Source of the DNA: JADLBR01 sp964651705
GTDB lineage: Bacteria > Verrucomicrobiota > Verrucomicrobiia > JADLBR01
Assembly: GCA_964651705.1 (NCBI GenBank)
Contig: CAZYWZ010000010.1
Span: forward strand, 25,447-89,446
DNA: 64,000 nt
Direction of reading: 5' to 3'
Part shown: piece by piece, positions 27,125 to 35,569 of the stretch
How the letters are laid out: each line of letters opens with the position of its first letter
How positions within the stretch are numbered: position 1 is the first letter of the stretch
The notes under the pieces: generated by a model
Database searches by the model: none
What the model was told of the DNA's origin: nothing
The model's input: the letters and a program-made list of their open reading frames with translations, nothing else
Translations under genes and position numbers: made by a program

Positions 27125-27146
27125 CCGTGTTTATCCGTGGTTCAAC
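27112..27146. repeat. Dispersed repeat copy holding the kinase start codon
   Basis: The stretch has three near-tandem ATCCGTG words: CATCCGTGTC, CATCCGTGTT, TATCCGTGGTTC. The reverse complement supplies the ATG at 27124-27122. Words are shared with the arms of the inverted repeat at 21250-21329. I recall similar ACGGATNNACACGGAT spacer text in other PVC-group genomes. Confidence 0.7.
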
Positions 27147-27195
27147 CCGTCGGCATCCGCGATCCGGCAGCACCCTGCGAACATTTCGCTTGCGC

Positions 27196-27236
27196 GTCAA
27201 CCAAAAACCTAACAGTTTATACCATTCTTCACATTT
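27196..27236. promoter_or_regulatory. AT-rich divergent promoter/operator region
   Basis: The 112-base gap between the kinase and the DeoR-family gene contains an unusually AT-rich run (about 27200-27236, including GTTTATACC and TCACATTTATG) in otherwise GC-rich DNA. It is the only plausible promoter for the thirteen-gene operon and for the regulator, and therefore the likely site of DeoR-type repression. Exact -35 and -10 boxes were not assigned. Confidence 0.5.
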
Positions 27237-28001
27237 ATGATCGCCCACGAAAGGCACCGTCTCCTGCTCCGCCGCCTCGAGGAGACCGGCTCGATCGAGG
27301 TCCGCGGGCTGGCGGACGAGCTGGGGGTGGCGGCGATGACGGTCTGGCGCGATCTCCGCCTGCTGGAGCGGCAGGGATTGCTCAGGCGGGTGCACGGCGG
27401 GGCGATCCGCGCCGATCGCGCCCAGGAGCCAGAGTTCCGCCAGAAGGAGGGCCGCGCGCTGTCGGAGAAGCGCCGGATCGCGGCCGCGGCGGCGCGCCTC
27501 TTGGTGCGGCCGGGTGACGTCATCCTCCTGGAGGGCGGCACGACGGTGGCCGAACTGCTCCCCCATCTGCCGCCGCGCGCCCTGACGGTGATGACCAATA
27601 GCCTGCCGATCCTGTCGCGCGCACAGGCGCTGGGCCGCGGCTGGCAGGTCCACTGCAGCGGTGGCGTGCTGAGCCCGGTCTCCGGGAACTTCGTCGGCCC
27701 GGAGGCCGTCCGTTTCTTTCAAGGGAAGTACGCGGCAACGTTCTTTATGAGCGCGACGGGCCTCGACCCGCGGACCGGCGCGTTGACCGACCCGAATCCC
27801 GTCGAGATCGAGGTCAAGCGCGCGATGGCCCGCGCCGCCGAGCGCGTGGTGCTCCTCCTCGACTCCGGCAAGATCGGCCTGCGCTCGGTCCAAGAGGTCC
27901 TTCCCCTCCGCGATATCGACTCCCTCGTGATCGACCGCGGCATCGCGCCCGCCGACCGCCGACGGATCGCCCGGCTCGGGCCGCGGGTCAAGATCGTCTG
28001 A
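27237..28001 (+). CDS. DeoR/GlpR-family transcriptional regulator
   Basis: A 254-residue repressor. The N-terminal winged helix-turn-helix covers ~1-56, with VRGLADELGVAAMTVWRDL and the family signature RRVHGGA. The effector domain (~75-250) has the DeoR phosphosugar-binding fold with EGGTTVAELL and TNSLPIL. DeoR-family repressors are usually released by a phosphorylated sugar. Divergence from the operon's first gene suggests control of the operon and of itself by a phosphosugar made by the kinase. It begins with ATG at 27237 close to the AT-rich region; the end is convergent with the next gene, 12 bases apart. Confidence 0.9.
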   Translation: MIAHERHRLLLRRLEETGSIEVRGLADELGVAAMTVWRDLRLLERQGLLRRVHGGAIRADRAQEPEFRQKEGRALSEKRRIAAAAARLLVRPGDVILLEGGTTVAELLPHLPPRALTVMTNSLPILSRAQALGRGWQVHCSGGVLSPVSGNFVGPEAVRFFQGKYAATFFMSATGLDPRTGALTDPNPVEIEVKRAMARAAERVVLLLDSGKIGLRSVQEVLPLRDIDSLVIDRGIAPADRRRIARLGPRVKIV

Positions 28002-28013
28002 TCCGGATGCCGG

Positions 28014-31000
28014 TCAGGGCGCGATCCATCGCCGGACATATGCGCCGTAGCTTTTTTCCTCCCCGTGCACCAGCGAGCACGACGGGCATGGCCCGCTCCC
28101 ATCCTCGGGCACGACCCGATCGACGAAGCGTGCCAGCTCTTTCCTCTCCCCCGGATCGAGGCGGCCCGCGGCGTCCCGATACGCCTGCTTGAACATGGCC
28201 CGACGCTCGGGCCACCGCACCGACCACACCGAGTTCCGCTGTCCGAACACCACCAGCAGTTTCGCCCGGCTGAGCGCGTCCTCCGCATCCCAGAGCATCG
28301 CCACCTCCCTCGCGAGGTGCGAACGGGCCGCGGCCATTGGCGCAGTCGAAAAACCTCCCTCCTGAACGTTCTCCTCGTCATCGGGACCAGACGTGGCGAT
28401 AGAGACGATCTCGGGCCGCAGCAGCCGCAGGTCCGCCGCCCACGCGGCCCATATCGCCCCGTGCGGGTTGCGGTTCGTCTCGGAGAGTTGCGGACGGAGC
28501 GTGTCCGCAAGCCTGGGTCCAAAGCGTCCGGGATCCATCCGCGCCAAAAGCGCAAGGGCCCCGGCGAACGTCGGGCGCACACTGGCATCCCGGCTAGCCG
28601 AATAACACTCCGCGATCGCGTCAAAGCATTCGGCCCGGCCCCGGCGCGCCAGTGCCGCGGCCGCTGATGCCCCGCAACGCTCTTTGGCATATCGGGGCTG
28701 TTTCGGGTCCAGGACCAACAGGCGCGAGAGCGATCGGTCGATCTCGGGGTCCCTGAACCGCAGCGGCGCATCTGGCGGCACCAGCAAATCGATGCCCCGC
28801 ACCACCTCGCGCATATCCGGGTCCGGATGCGAGATGGCCCGGAGCATCTCTGGCACCCGTTCCTCCATCGCGGGGACGTCCTCCTGCTTCGCCAGCAGCG
28901 CAAAACCCGACACCACCAGGTCGTCGCGGCGTGTGGGCGCCAAGACTTGCTCCCGAGCCCGCGCCTCGTCTATCCCCCGGAGTTCCTCAAAGAGCTGCCG
29001 CGCCCATTTCGGATCCGAGTGCTCCAACCACCACTCCAGGGCCCGGGCGTAGCGGACAGGGTCGATCTCCCGAAGTCGCTGGAGCGCCCATCGCGCACCC
29101 TTCTCCTCGGAGCAGGCCCAGCGGCCCAAGGCCTCCGCATCGCCCGCCGCCTCTATCTGGGTCAGCGCCAGCGCCACGCCATCGCGAAGCGCAGCCACGT
29201 CCCCGCCAATCGGCATCGGGGCGGCCGCCAACGCATCGCGGATCGATTCCAGATCGGGCGCGAGTTCCCCACAGGCGAAATCGCCCGCCGCCGCGACCGC
29301 TTGCCCCACGATACCCGCGGATACGAATCCCGGCCCTTTCTCGAACAGCCCGAAAAGGCGTCGGACGATTGGCACCAACTGCGCCACTTCTTCGTGCGGG
29401 TATTGGGCGCCCGCCGGTTGCGGGCCGAGGACGGCGTGCGCCTTGCCCTGAGCAAAGGATTGCCCCGCCTCGCCGAGCCTCTCGGGAAACGCCTCGACCA
29501 TCAGCCGATTCACTAACGCGAGACACACCTCCGAGTCGAAATCGTCCAGCCACTCCTCGGCCACCCGCCCCGAGCGAACCCGGCCGAAAAGGCGCATTGC
29601 CTCCTCCCCCGTCGCCGACCACAGTTCCACGCCCCCGCGGCCATCCGCCGAAGAGAATGTTCTCGACCCCCAACTGCGAGAGAAGTTCCGGCGACCGATC
29701 TCCAGGGACTTTGGTTCAATCGAGCGCGAACGAACACACTTGAGCCACCATATGGCCTGGGCCAGGTTCCGCGCCTCGGAGTAAGCCAGCGGACAGAAAC
29801 GGAACCGATACGAGGGGAAGTTCTTGACCACGTGATCGAAGACGACCCCTCCGCCGCGGACCACCGAACTGACGAAATAAGATCCGCGCGGATCGAAGCG
29901 CAGAAAATAGTGCCCGGCGCTCGCGACGTATGACCCGTCTGGCATGTCCGTGTATATCAGCCAACCGCAATCCGGCGGCACGATCCCGAGGCGGTCATCC
30001 ACGGCCAAGTCAATCCGACCGCGATGCGCGTCCGAACGATTGGCGTCCGCGTACCGCAGCGCGGCATGCTTGGGCGCCAGATCCCAGAAGCCGTCGGGCA
30101 GGACATATCGCGGACGGTTTACGGAACCGCCGGGTTTGGAGCGCCTTCCCGGCCCCATGTGCTCGATGATCGCGTCGTCGGACAGACCCGCGATGGACCC
30201 GCGCTCATACGGCGGGGATGGTGCGCGCGGTTCCGGCGGCGGGGATGCCGGCCGTCGCGCAACGGATTCAAACCGCCACTTCACGTCATTCGCTGCCTTC
30301 GCGTCGAACTCCGGATCCGGAGGCATGGAGAAACCGTCGGCCTTGAGCCGCGCAATCTCCTCAGCGATCCCCGCCACCGGCAGGATGCGGTAGTGTCCGT
30401 CGCCGGTGTCCCCCGTCGCGGCAAACTGGCGCTTCACCCCGTCCCACCGAAACGTGACCCGGCTCGTGATCCCCTCGGCGTTGCGCGTGCCCAGCCGGAT
30501 ATCGTAGATCCCGTCGCGATCCTCATCCGTGACCCGGTAATCCCACTCGTCCTCACCCCAATTGAACAATATCGCGAGCAGGCACTCCGCCGACTCGCGC
30601 ACGACGCGGACCGCCAGGACATCCGCTCCGCCCGCCTTGGCCCCGATCGGGTGAGTCTCGTGGTCGACGCGCTCCACCAGGCCGTCCCCATTGATATCCG
30701 CGACCAAGCCCCATGGCTCAAGCGTCCCCCTCTTGCCGAACGGCCAGAGCATCGTCCCGTCTGATGCGAAAATCCGCAACCCCAGCCGGCGCCGGTTTGG
30801 CATCCGGCACGTGCCCTCCGCGGGCGGAAACAAGATCTCCAGATTCGCGCAAGGGTAAGCCAATTGCCCCACATACCCCGACCGCGCAGCAAATCCATAC
30901 ACGACGACATGAAGCGGCGGCAAGCCGTCCCCCTGCGGGCAAATGATCCGCTCGGGGTCGTAGTGCCTCTCCAGAAAATCGGCGAAATCCGCCTCTGTCT

Positions 31001-31193
31001 TCGGATTGTCCCGCCGGCATAGTTCGTGGAAGGCGCGCGCCCTAGTCTCGGTCGATGCCAGACGCTGGACAAGGCGGTCGCCGGGCACCGCCGAGAGATC
31101 CTCGTCGGAACCGTGCGCCCCACCCCCGGCGGCCCCGCAGACAGCCACCAGCCAGATGCCCAAGCTGCACCGCAGGCTTCTCCCTGAGCACAT
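28014..31193 (-). CDS. Large secreted protein of unknown function, possible helical repeats
   Basis: A protein of about 1059 residues, not recognised. From the ATG at 31193 it begins with a signal peptide (SLGIWLVAVCGAAGGGAHG). Residues ~130-290 contain calcium- or VCBS-like phrases, VADINGDGLVERVDHE and VTDEDRDGIYDIRLG. The C-terminal ~500 residues are helical with many Ala-Leu-Arg stretches and alternating acidic loops, recalling HEAT/Armadillo repeats. The open frame extends to 31496, but that part is antisense to the ABC ATPase and is rejected. No good ribosome-binding site precedes 31193. It is alone on its strand, divergent from the ABC transporter. Confidence 0.6.
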   Translation of the reverse strand: MCSGRSLRCSLGIWLVAVCGAAGGGAHGSDEDLSAVPGDRLVQRLASTETRARAFHELCRRDNPKTEADFADFLERHYDPERIICPQGDGLPPLHVVVYGFAARSGYVGQLAYPCANLEILFPPAEGTCRMPNRRRLGLRIFASDGTMLWPFGKRGTLEPWGLVADINGDGLVERVDHETHPIGAKAGGADVLAVRVVRESAECLLAILFNWGEDEWDYRVTDEDRDGIYDIRLGTRNAEGITSRVTFRWDGVKRQFAATGDTGDGHYRILPVAGIAEEIARLKADGFSMPPDPEFDAKAANDVKWRFESVARRPASPPPEPRAPSPPYERGSIAGLSDDAIIEHMGPGRRSKPGGSVNRPRYVLPDGFWDLAPKHAALRYADANRSDAHRGRIDLAVDDRLGIVPPDCGWLIYTDMPDGSYVASAGHYFLRFDPRGSYFVSSVVRGGGVVFDHVVKNFPSYRFRFCPLAYSEARNLAQAIWWLKCVRSRSIEPKSLEIGRRNFSRSWGSRTFSSADGRGGVELWSATGEEAMRLFGRVRSGRVAEEWLDDFDSEVCLALVNRLMVEAFPERLGEAGQSFAQGKAHAVLGPQPAGAQYPHEEVAQLVPIVRRLFGLFEKGPGFVSAGIVGQAVAAAGDFACGELAPDLESIRDALAAAPMPIGGDVAALRDGVALALTQIEAAGDAEALGRWACSEEKGARWALQRLREIDPVRYARALEWWLEHSDPKWARQLFEELRGIDEARAREQVLAPTRRDDLVVSGFALLAKQEDVPAMEERVPEMLRAISHPDPDMREVVRGIDLLVPPDAPLRFRDPEIDRSLSRLLVLDPKQPRYAKERCGASAAAALARRGRAECFDAIAECYSASRDASVRPTFAGALALLARMDPGRFGPRLADTLRPQLSETNRNPHGAIWAAWAADLRLLRPEIVSIATSGPDDEENVQEGGFSTAPMAAARSHLAREVAMLWDAEDALSRAKLLVVFGQRNSVWSVRWPERRAMFKQAYRDAAGRLDPGERKELARFVDRVVPEDGSGPCPSCSLVHGEEKSYGAYVRRWIAP

Positions 31194-31299
31194 AACGGAA
31201 GAGGATTCATCATAGGACCCTTCCTCCCGCCAAGAAAGCAGAGATTCGGTCACGCCCCTCGCCCTTGACACTCGCGGCTCGCGCGGCCCATGGTCGTGC

Positions 31300-32103
31300 G
31301 TGGCGGATGGCGGCGACAGGGCGGCGCCCGAAGGGCCGGCGATCGCATTCGATGGCGTGAGCAAATCCTTCGACGGGGGCGCGACGCACGCGGTTCGGGA
31401 TATCGGCCTGAGGATCTCCCGGGGCGAGCTGTTCGTCCTGCTGGGATCTTCGGGTTGCGGGAAGACGACGACGCTGAAGATGATCAACAGGCTCATCGAA
31501 CCGACCGCGGGGATCGTGCGCCTTGGTGGCGCGGACGTGCGCGACAGAGACCCGGTGACGCTGCGGCGATCTATCGGGTACGTGTTTCAGGGCATCGGGC
31601 TGTTTCCCCACATGACGGTGGAGGAGAACGTCTGCGTCGTGCCACGATTGATGGGCGCCGGCGACTCGGCGCTGCGCACGAAGGCCAGAAAACTGCTCGG
31701 GCGGGTTCACCTCGATCCCGGGGAATTCGGCTCGCGCTACCCGCGGGAGCTGTCCGGCGGCCAGCAGCAGCGGGTCGGCGTGGCCCGGGCACTCGCGGCG
31801 GATCCCGAATACCTGCTGATGGACGAGCCTTTTGGGGCGCTGGATGCGATCACGCGCAGCTCGCTGCAGCAGGAGATGCTCCGGCTCAAGGCCGAACTGG
31901 GAAAGACGACAGTCTTCGTGACGCACGACCTGTTCGAGGCCCTGACCCTAGCGGACCGCATCGCGGTGATGCACGAGGGTCGCATCGAACAGGTGGGCAC
32001 CCCCCACGAATTATTCGGGAGCCCTGCGACCGACTTCGTGCGCGGCCTGATGCGGCGCGCGGCGGCGCAGTGGGCCGAATTCCGGAGATTTTTCGATGGC
32101 TGA
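31300..32103 (+). CDS. ABC transporter ATP-binding protein, osmoprotectant type
   Basis: A 267-residue ATPase. Walker A GSSGCGKTT is at 49-57, Q-loop YVFQGIGLFPH near 94, signature LSGGQ at 151-155, Walker B LLMDEP at 172-177 and the H-loop VTHD. The text KMINRLIEPT and the FGALDAITR block are characteristic of the ProV/OpuCA quaternary-amine uptake family. It lacks the C-terminal CBS pair of full OpuA/ProV proteins. The start is a GTG at 31300 without a clear ribosome-binding site. It overlaps the next gene by eight bases. Together they form a two-gene importer for glycine betaine, choline or a similar osmolyte. Confidence 0.88.
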   Translation: MADGGDRAAPEGPAIAFDGVSKSFDGGATHAVRDIGLRISRGELFVLLGSSGCGKTTTLKMINRLIEPTAGIVRLGGADVRDRDPVTLRRSIGYVFQGIGLFPHMTVEENVCVVPRLMGAGDSALRTKARKLLGRVHLDPGEFGSRYPRELSGGQQQRVGVARALAADPEYLLMDEPFGALDAITRSSLQQEMLRLKAELGKTTVFVTHDLFEALTLADRIAVMHEGRIEQVGTPHELFGSPATDFVRGLMRRAAAQWAEFRRFFDG

Positions 32104-33652
32104 GTCATCCGCGTGGTCATTCCTGTGCTCCCGCGCACCCGAGCTGGCCCCGAAGGTGCTCGAGCACCTGTCTTTGGCGGGCTCGTCGCTGGCATTGGCG
32201 ATCGCGCTGGGCGTCCCGCTCGGCATATGGGCGCACCGGTGGCCGAGGGTGCGCGGTGCCGTGCTCGGCGTCACGGGGGTGGTTCAGACGGTGCCGAGCC
32301 TCGCCCTCCTGGCGCTGCTCTTGCCCCTATTCGGCATCGGGGGCAGGACCGCGATCGTCGCGCTCACCCTGTACGCCCTGCTCCCCATCGTGCGCAACAC
32401 GCTCACCTCGCTGCAGGAGATTTCACCGAGCGTGATCGAGGCCGCCACCGGCCTGGGATTCTCGCGGGCCCAGCGCCTGCGCCTGGTCGAGTTGCCGCTC
32501 GCGGTGCCGGTGATCGTGGCCGGCATAAGGACCGCCGGCGTCATCACGATCGGCATCGCCACCCTTTCGACATACATCGGGGCGGGCGGCCTGGGCGACT
32601 TCATCAACCGCGGGCTCGCCATGAGCAACCTGCGACTGACGATGCTTGGCGCGATCTCCGCCGCGATCTTGGCGCTGCTGCTAGACGGCGGGCTCGGGCT
32701 CATCGAGGCTTGGCTCCGGCCCGGACGCAGGCCGCGCGCGCTGGCTTGGCAATGCGGGTCTTATCTCCTCGGCCTGGCGCTCGCCGCGGGCGCGCTCGCG
32801 CTCGCCCGCCTTCCCCTGCCGCCGGCCGCCGACACGGTCGCGACAATCCGCGTGGGCTCAAAGAACTTCACCGAGCAATTCATCCTCGGCGAGATCATCG
32901 CCCAGCACCTGGAGCGGGAGGGCGGCTTCCGCGTCGAGCGCGTATTCAACCTGGGCGGCACCATCATCTGCCACCAGGCCCTGGCGAATGGCGAGATCGA
33001 CCTGTATCCGGAATACACGGGCACGGCGCTGCTCAATGTCCTGAAAATCCCTATCCCCCAGGATCGCGCCAATATCCCCGGCATCGTCGATGCGGCGTAT
33101 CGTCAGAGGTTCGCGTGCCGCTGGCTGGTGCCGCTGGGATTCGACAATACCTACGTGCTGGCCGTGCGCGGCGCGGACGCCCGCGCAAGAGACTGGCGCA
33201 GCATTTCCGATCTCGCCCCGGACGCCGCCGGGCTGAGGGCCGGGTTCACCTCGGAGTTCGTCGAACGCCCCGATGGCTATCCCGGCCTGCGGGAACGCTA
33301 CGGCATCGCCTTCGGCACGATCCGGGATTTCGGGCCAGAGCTGATGTACGAGGCCATCGGGCGCGGGGAATTGGACGTGGTCTGCGCCTTCTCCACCGAC
33401 GGTCGCATCCAGGAGTACGGGCTGGCCATCCTCGAGGACGATCTCCGTTTCTTCCCGCCCTACGAGGCCGCGATCGCGGTGCGGGAGGCGACGCTCGAAA
33501 AGCACCCGGACCTGGGTCCCGCGTTGCTCCGCCTTGCGCGGCAACTCGACGACGCCACCATGCGGCGCCTGAACCACCAGGCCGACATCGGCGGCAAACG
33601 CCCGCGCGAGATCGCCGCGGAATTCCTGCGTCAGGTGATCGGCAAGAGGTGA
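32096..33652 (+). CDS. Fused permease and substrate-binding protein of osmoprotectant ABC transporter
   Basis: A 518-residue inner-membrane protein. Residues ~20-210 form an OpuCB/ProW-like permease with five hydrophobic segments and the EAA loop EAATGLGFSRAQR (115-127). A further membrane span (~221-239) tethers a periplasmic OpuCC/ProX-like binding domain from ~250, starting IRVGSKNFTEQFILGE and including DLYPEYTGTAL. In many bacteria these are separate proteins; the fusion fixes one binding domain per permease subunit. Its ATG lies inside the end of the ATPase gene. The ligand is probably a quaternary ammonium compound. Confidence 0.9.
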   Translation: MAESSAWSFLCSRAPELAPKVLEHLSLAGSSLALAIALGVPLGIWAHRWPRVRGAVLGVTGVVQTVPSLALLALLLPLFGIGGRTAIVALTLYALLPIVRNTLTSLQEISPSVIEAATGLGFSRAQRLRLVELPLAVPVIVAGIRTAGVITIGIATLSTYIGAGGLGDFINRGLAMSNLRLTMLGAISAAILALLLDGGLGLIEAWLRPGRRPRALAWQCGSYLLGLALAAGALALARLPLPPAADTVATIRVGSKNFTEQFILGEIIAQHLEREGGFRVERVFNLGGTIICHQALANGEIDLYPEYTGTALLNVLKIPIPQDRANIPGIVDAAYRQRFACRWLVPLGFDNTYVLAVRGADARARDWRSISDLAPDAAGLRAGFTSEFVERPDGYPGLRERYGIAFGTIRDFGPELMYEAIGRGELDVVCAFSTDGRIQEYGLAILEDDLRFFPPYEAAIAVREATLEKHPDLGPALLRLARQLDDATMRRLNHQADIGGKRPREIAAEFLRQVIGKR

Positions 33653-33686
33653 ACTCCGGCCCTTCGCCGCTGGAGAGTTACTGCGT

Positions 33687-33828
33687 ATTTTCGAGTCAGA
33701 CCTCATGCCCCGCGTGCGGGGCACCGCCGGGGCGGAAAATGGTAGGCTGCGCCTTGGCGCACGCTGCCGAATCCACCGTCCGCGTGCGCCAAGGCGCAGC
33801 CTACATCGCGACCCAATTTTCGAGTCAG
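33687..33828. repeat. Palindromic element bounded by direct repeats
   Basis: Identical border words ATTTTCGAGTCAG lie at 33687-33699 and 33816-33828. Between them is a perfect 23-base inverted repeat, 33742-33764 and 33782-33804, beginning GTAGGC and ending GCCTAC with a 17-base loop. Each arm is also a hairpin by itself (TGCGCC-TT-GGCGCA and TGCGCC-AA-GGCGCA). The same border word recurs at 45209-45221. The element fills the spacer between two convergent genes. Confidence 0.85.
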
Positions 33829-34610
33829 TCGTACGCGGGAATCCAATCGGTCGGGATGTCCGCCTCCTTCTTGGCCACGACCGCGTAATAGTGCAGGGCC
33901 TTGCCGTCGATGGAGAGGCGGTGCCGATAACGCTCAAGATGGTGGACGCGTATGGTATCGCTCATCAGCATGTCCTTGACCAAACGCGAGAACCCGGAGC
34001 GATCCTCGCCCTCCAGAAAGGTATCCTTGATGTTAAAGGCCACCCAGCCATCGGCCTGGATGAAGTTGAACGCGCCGGCGAACGCCGCCGGCGGGATGTC
34101 ACCAAAACCCAGCGCCGCGACGGTCGTCATCGCATCCACCCGCCAGGCGGCCAGATCCTCCGCCGTCCCGGCATCCAGATTGCATAGGTCGGCGACATAA
34201 TAGGCGTCGTAGATCCCGGGGCGATCCCGCTCGCAGGCATCCCTGGCCTCCGCCACGATATCCACGCCGATGATCCGCGCGACCCCAAGCTCGAACAGCC
34301 GCTCCCCCACCATGCCGTTCCCCGCCCCCACGTCGAGGACCCTCATCTCGCTCATCTCGACGAGATTCTGCTGAAGCACCTTCCTGAGCAAATCACATAC
34401 CTTGGACGGCGACGCGCACTTGAGGCGATCGTAGAACAGTTGCTCGTAGAGCCCCTTGTGCCGGTATTGCGCGGCATAGTCGTGAAAGCGGATCGCCTGC
34501 TCCCCGCTCCCGTTGTCCAGAATGAAGTACGCCTCGTCCTGATCGAGCGCATGCGGCTCGGTCCGAGGAAGCCGGATGCGATAGGAGTTCCTTGGAGTAG
34601 GATGCGGCAT
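33825..34610 (-). CDS. Class I SAM-dependent methyltransferase
   Basis: A 261-residue cytosolic protein. Motif I of the Rossmann-like fold is VLDVGAGNGMVGE near residue 108, followed by a motif II acidic strand end (VDIVAEA) and later DAMTTVAALGFGDIP. Residues at the N-terminus carry an acidic and aromatic segment (DQDEAYFILDNG) seen in methyltransferases of uncertain substrate. The start at 34610 (MPHPTPRN) is preferred; the frame continues to 34748 with lower-quality text. An AAGGTAG lies 12 bases upstream. It is convergent with the ABC transporter and divergent from the DUF1080 gene. No substrate can be assigned. Confidence 0.75.
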   Translation of the reverse strand: MPHPTPRNSYRIRLPRTEPHALDQDEAYFILDNGSGEQAIRFHDYAAQYRHKGLYEQLFYDRLKCASPSKVCDLLRKVLQQNLVEMSEMRVLDVGAGNGMVGERLFELGVARIIGVDIVAEARDACERDRPGIYDAYYVADLCNLDAGTAEDLAAWRVDAMTTVAALGFGDIPPAAFAGAFNFIQADGWVAFNIKDTFLEGEDRSGFSRLVKDMLMSDTIRVHHLERYRHRLSIDGKALHYYAVVAKKEADIPTDWIPAYD

Positions 34611-34820
34611 TTCAAATTCTACCTTGCGCGGCCAATCGCGCCCAGTCCCGATAGCCAAGGCGTGATCGCTAAAAGCGAATTCCTTTCCGGCGCGCCGGGG
34701 CAAGGCATGCTCCTTTGTCGCAGGCCCCGTGACAGGACCATCGGCCATCCGCCGTCCCGGGGCAACAAATGCGTTGCGCCGGACCGCACCTTCTGATTCG
34801 CTCTTGGCCTGGAGTCACAC

Positions 34821-35552
34821 ATGAAGCATCCCATCTCGCCCACACGCCGCCGCGCGCGCCTCATGGCCGCGCTCTTCTGCGCGACATCCCCCCTGGTCGC
34901 CGCCGATCCCGAGGCCGGTTTCCAGAGCCTATTCAACGGCAAGGATCTATCGGGATGGGAGGGCAATCCCGCGATCTGGTCGGCGCGCGACGGGGCGATC
35001 ACCGGGGAGACGAAGGCCGACCCCAAGCTGACCCATAACACTTTCCTGGTGTACACGAATGGCGGCTTCGGCGACTTCGAGCTGCGCCTGTCCTATCGCA
35101 TCACCGCCGGAAATTCGGGCGTCCAGTACCGGAGCCGCCGTCTGGAGCCCGGCGAGTGTGGGCCGATCATCACCGGATATCAGGCGGACATCGAGGCCGG
35201 CAAGAATCACACCGCCATCCTGTATGAGGAGAAGGGCCGCGGCATCCTCGCCAAACGCGGCCAGAAGGTCGTGATCCCCGAGGCCGAGGGCAAGCCGAAG
35301 CCCGAGGTCGTCGGCTCTCTCGGCGACGCGGCCGAACTTCAGACCAAGATCAAGGACCAGGATTGGAACGATTACGTCATCGTCGCCAAGGGCAACCACC
35401 TCCAACATTTCGTGAACGGCGCGCAGATGATCGACGTCGTCGACAATCAGGCATCGAAGGCGGCGAAGGAGGGGCTTCTCGCGCTGCAGGTGCACGTGGG
35501 CCCGCCGATGACGGTCCAGTTCCGGGATATCCGGATCAAGGCATTGCCTTGA
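34821..35552 (+). CDS. DUF1080 (3-keto-disaccharide hydrolase-type) secreted protein
   Basis: A 243-residue exported protein. The signal peptide ends near Ala27. The family opening FQSLFNGKDLSGWEGN is at ~34-49, and the jelly-roll pattern continues with DFELRLSYRITAGNSGVQYRS and the closing VQFRDIRIKALP. DUF1080 proteins are abundant in PVC bacteria; some hydrolyse 3-keto-glycosides made by Gfo/Idh/MocA-type oxidoreductases, of which two are present at 53239 and 61872. A TGGAG precedes the start. The next gene begins 17 bases downstream. Confidence 0.88.
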   Translation: MKHPISPTRRRARLMAALFCATSPLVAADPEAGFQSLFNGKDLSGWEGNPAIWSARDGAITGETKADPKLTHNTFLVYTNGGFGDFELRLSYRITAGNSGVQYRSRRLEPGECGPIITGYQADIEAGKNHTAILYEEKGRGILAKRGQKVVIPEAEGKPKPEVVGSLGDAAELQTKIKDQDWNDYVIVAKGNHLQHFVNGAQMIDVVDNQASKAAKEGLLALQVHVGPPMTVQFRDIRIKALP

Positions 35553-35569
35553 CGGGGGGCCGTCGCGGC

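Noticed and set aside
31194..31496. N-terminal extension of the large secreted protein
   Set aside because: The extra codons lie opposite the ABC ATPase start region and would place the signal peptide internally.
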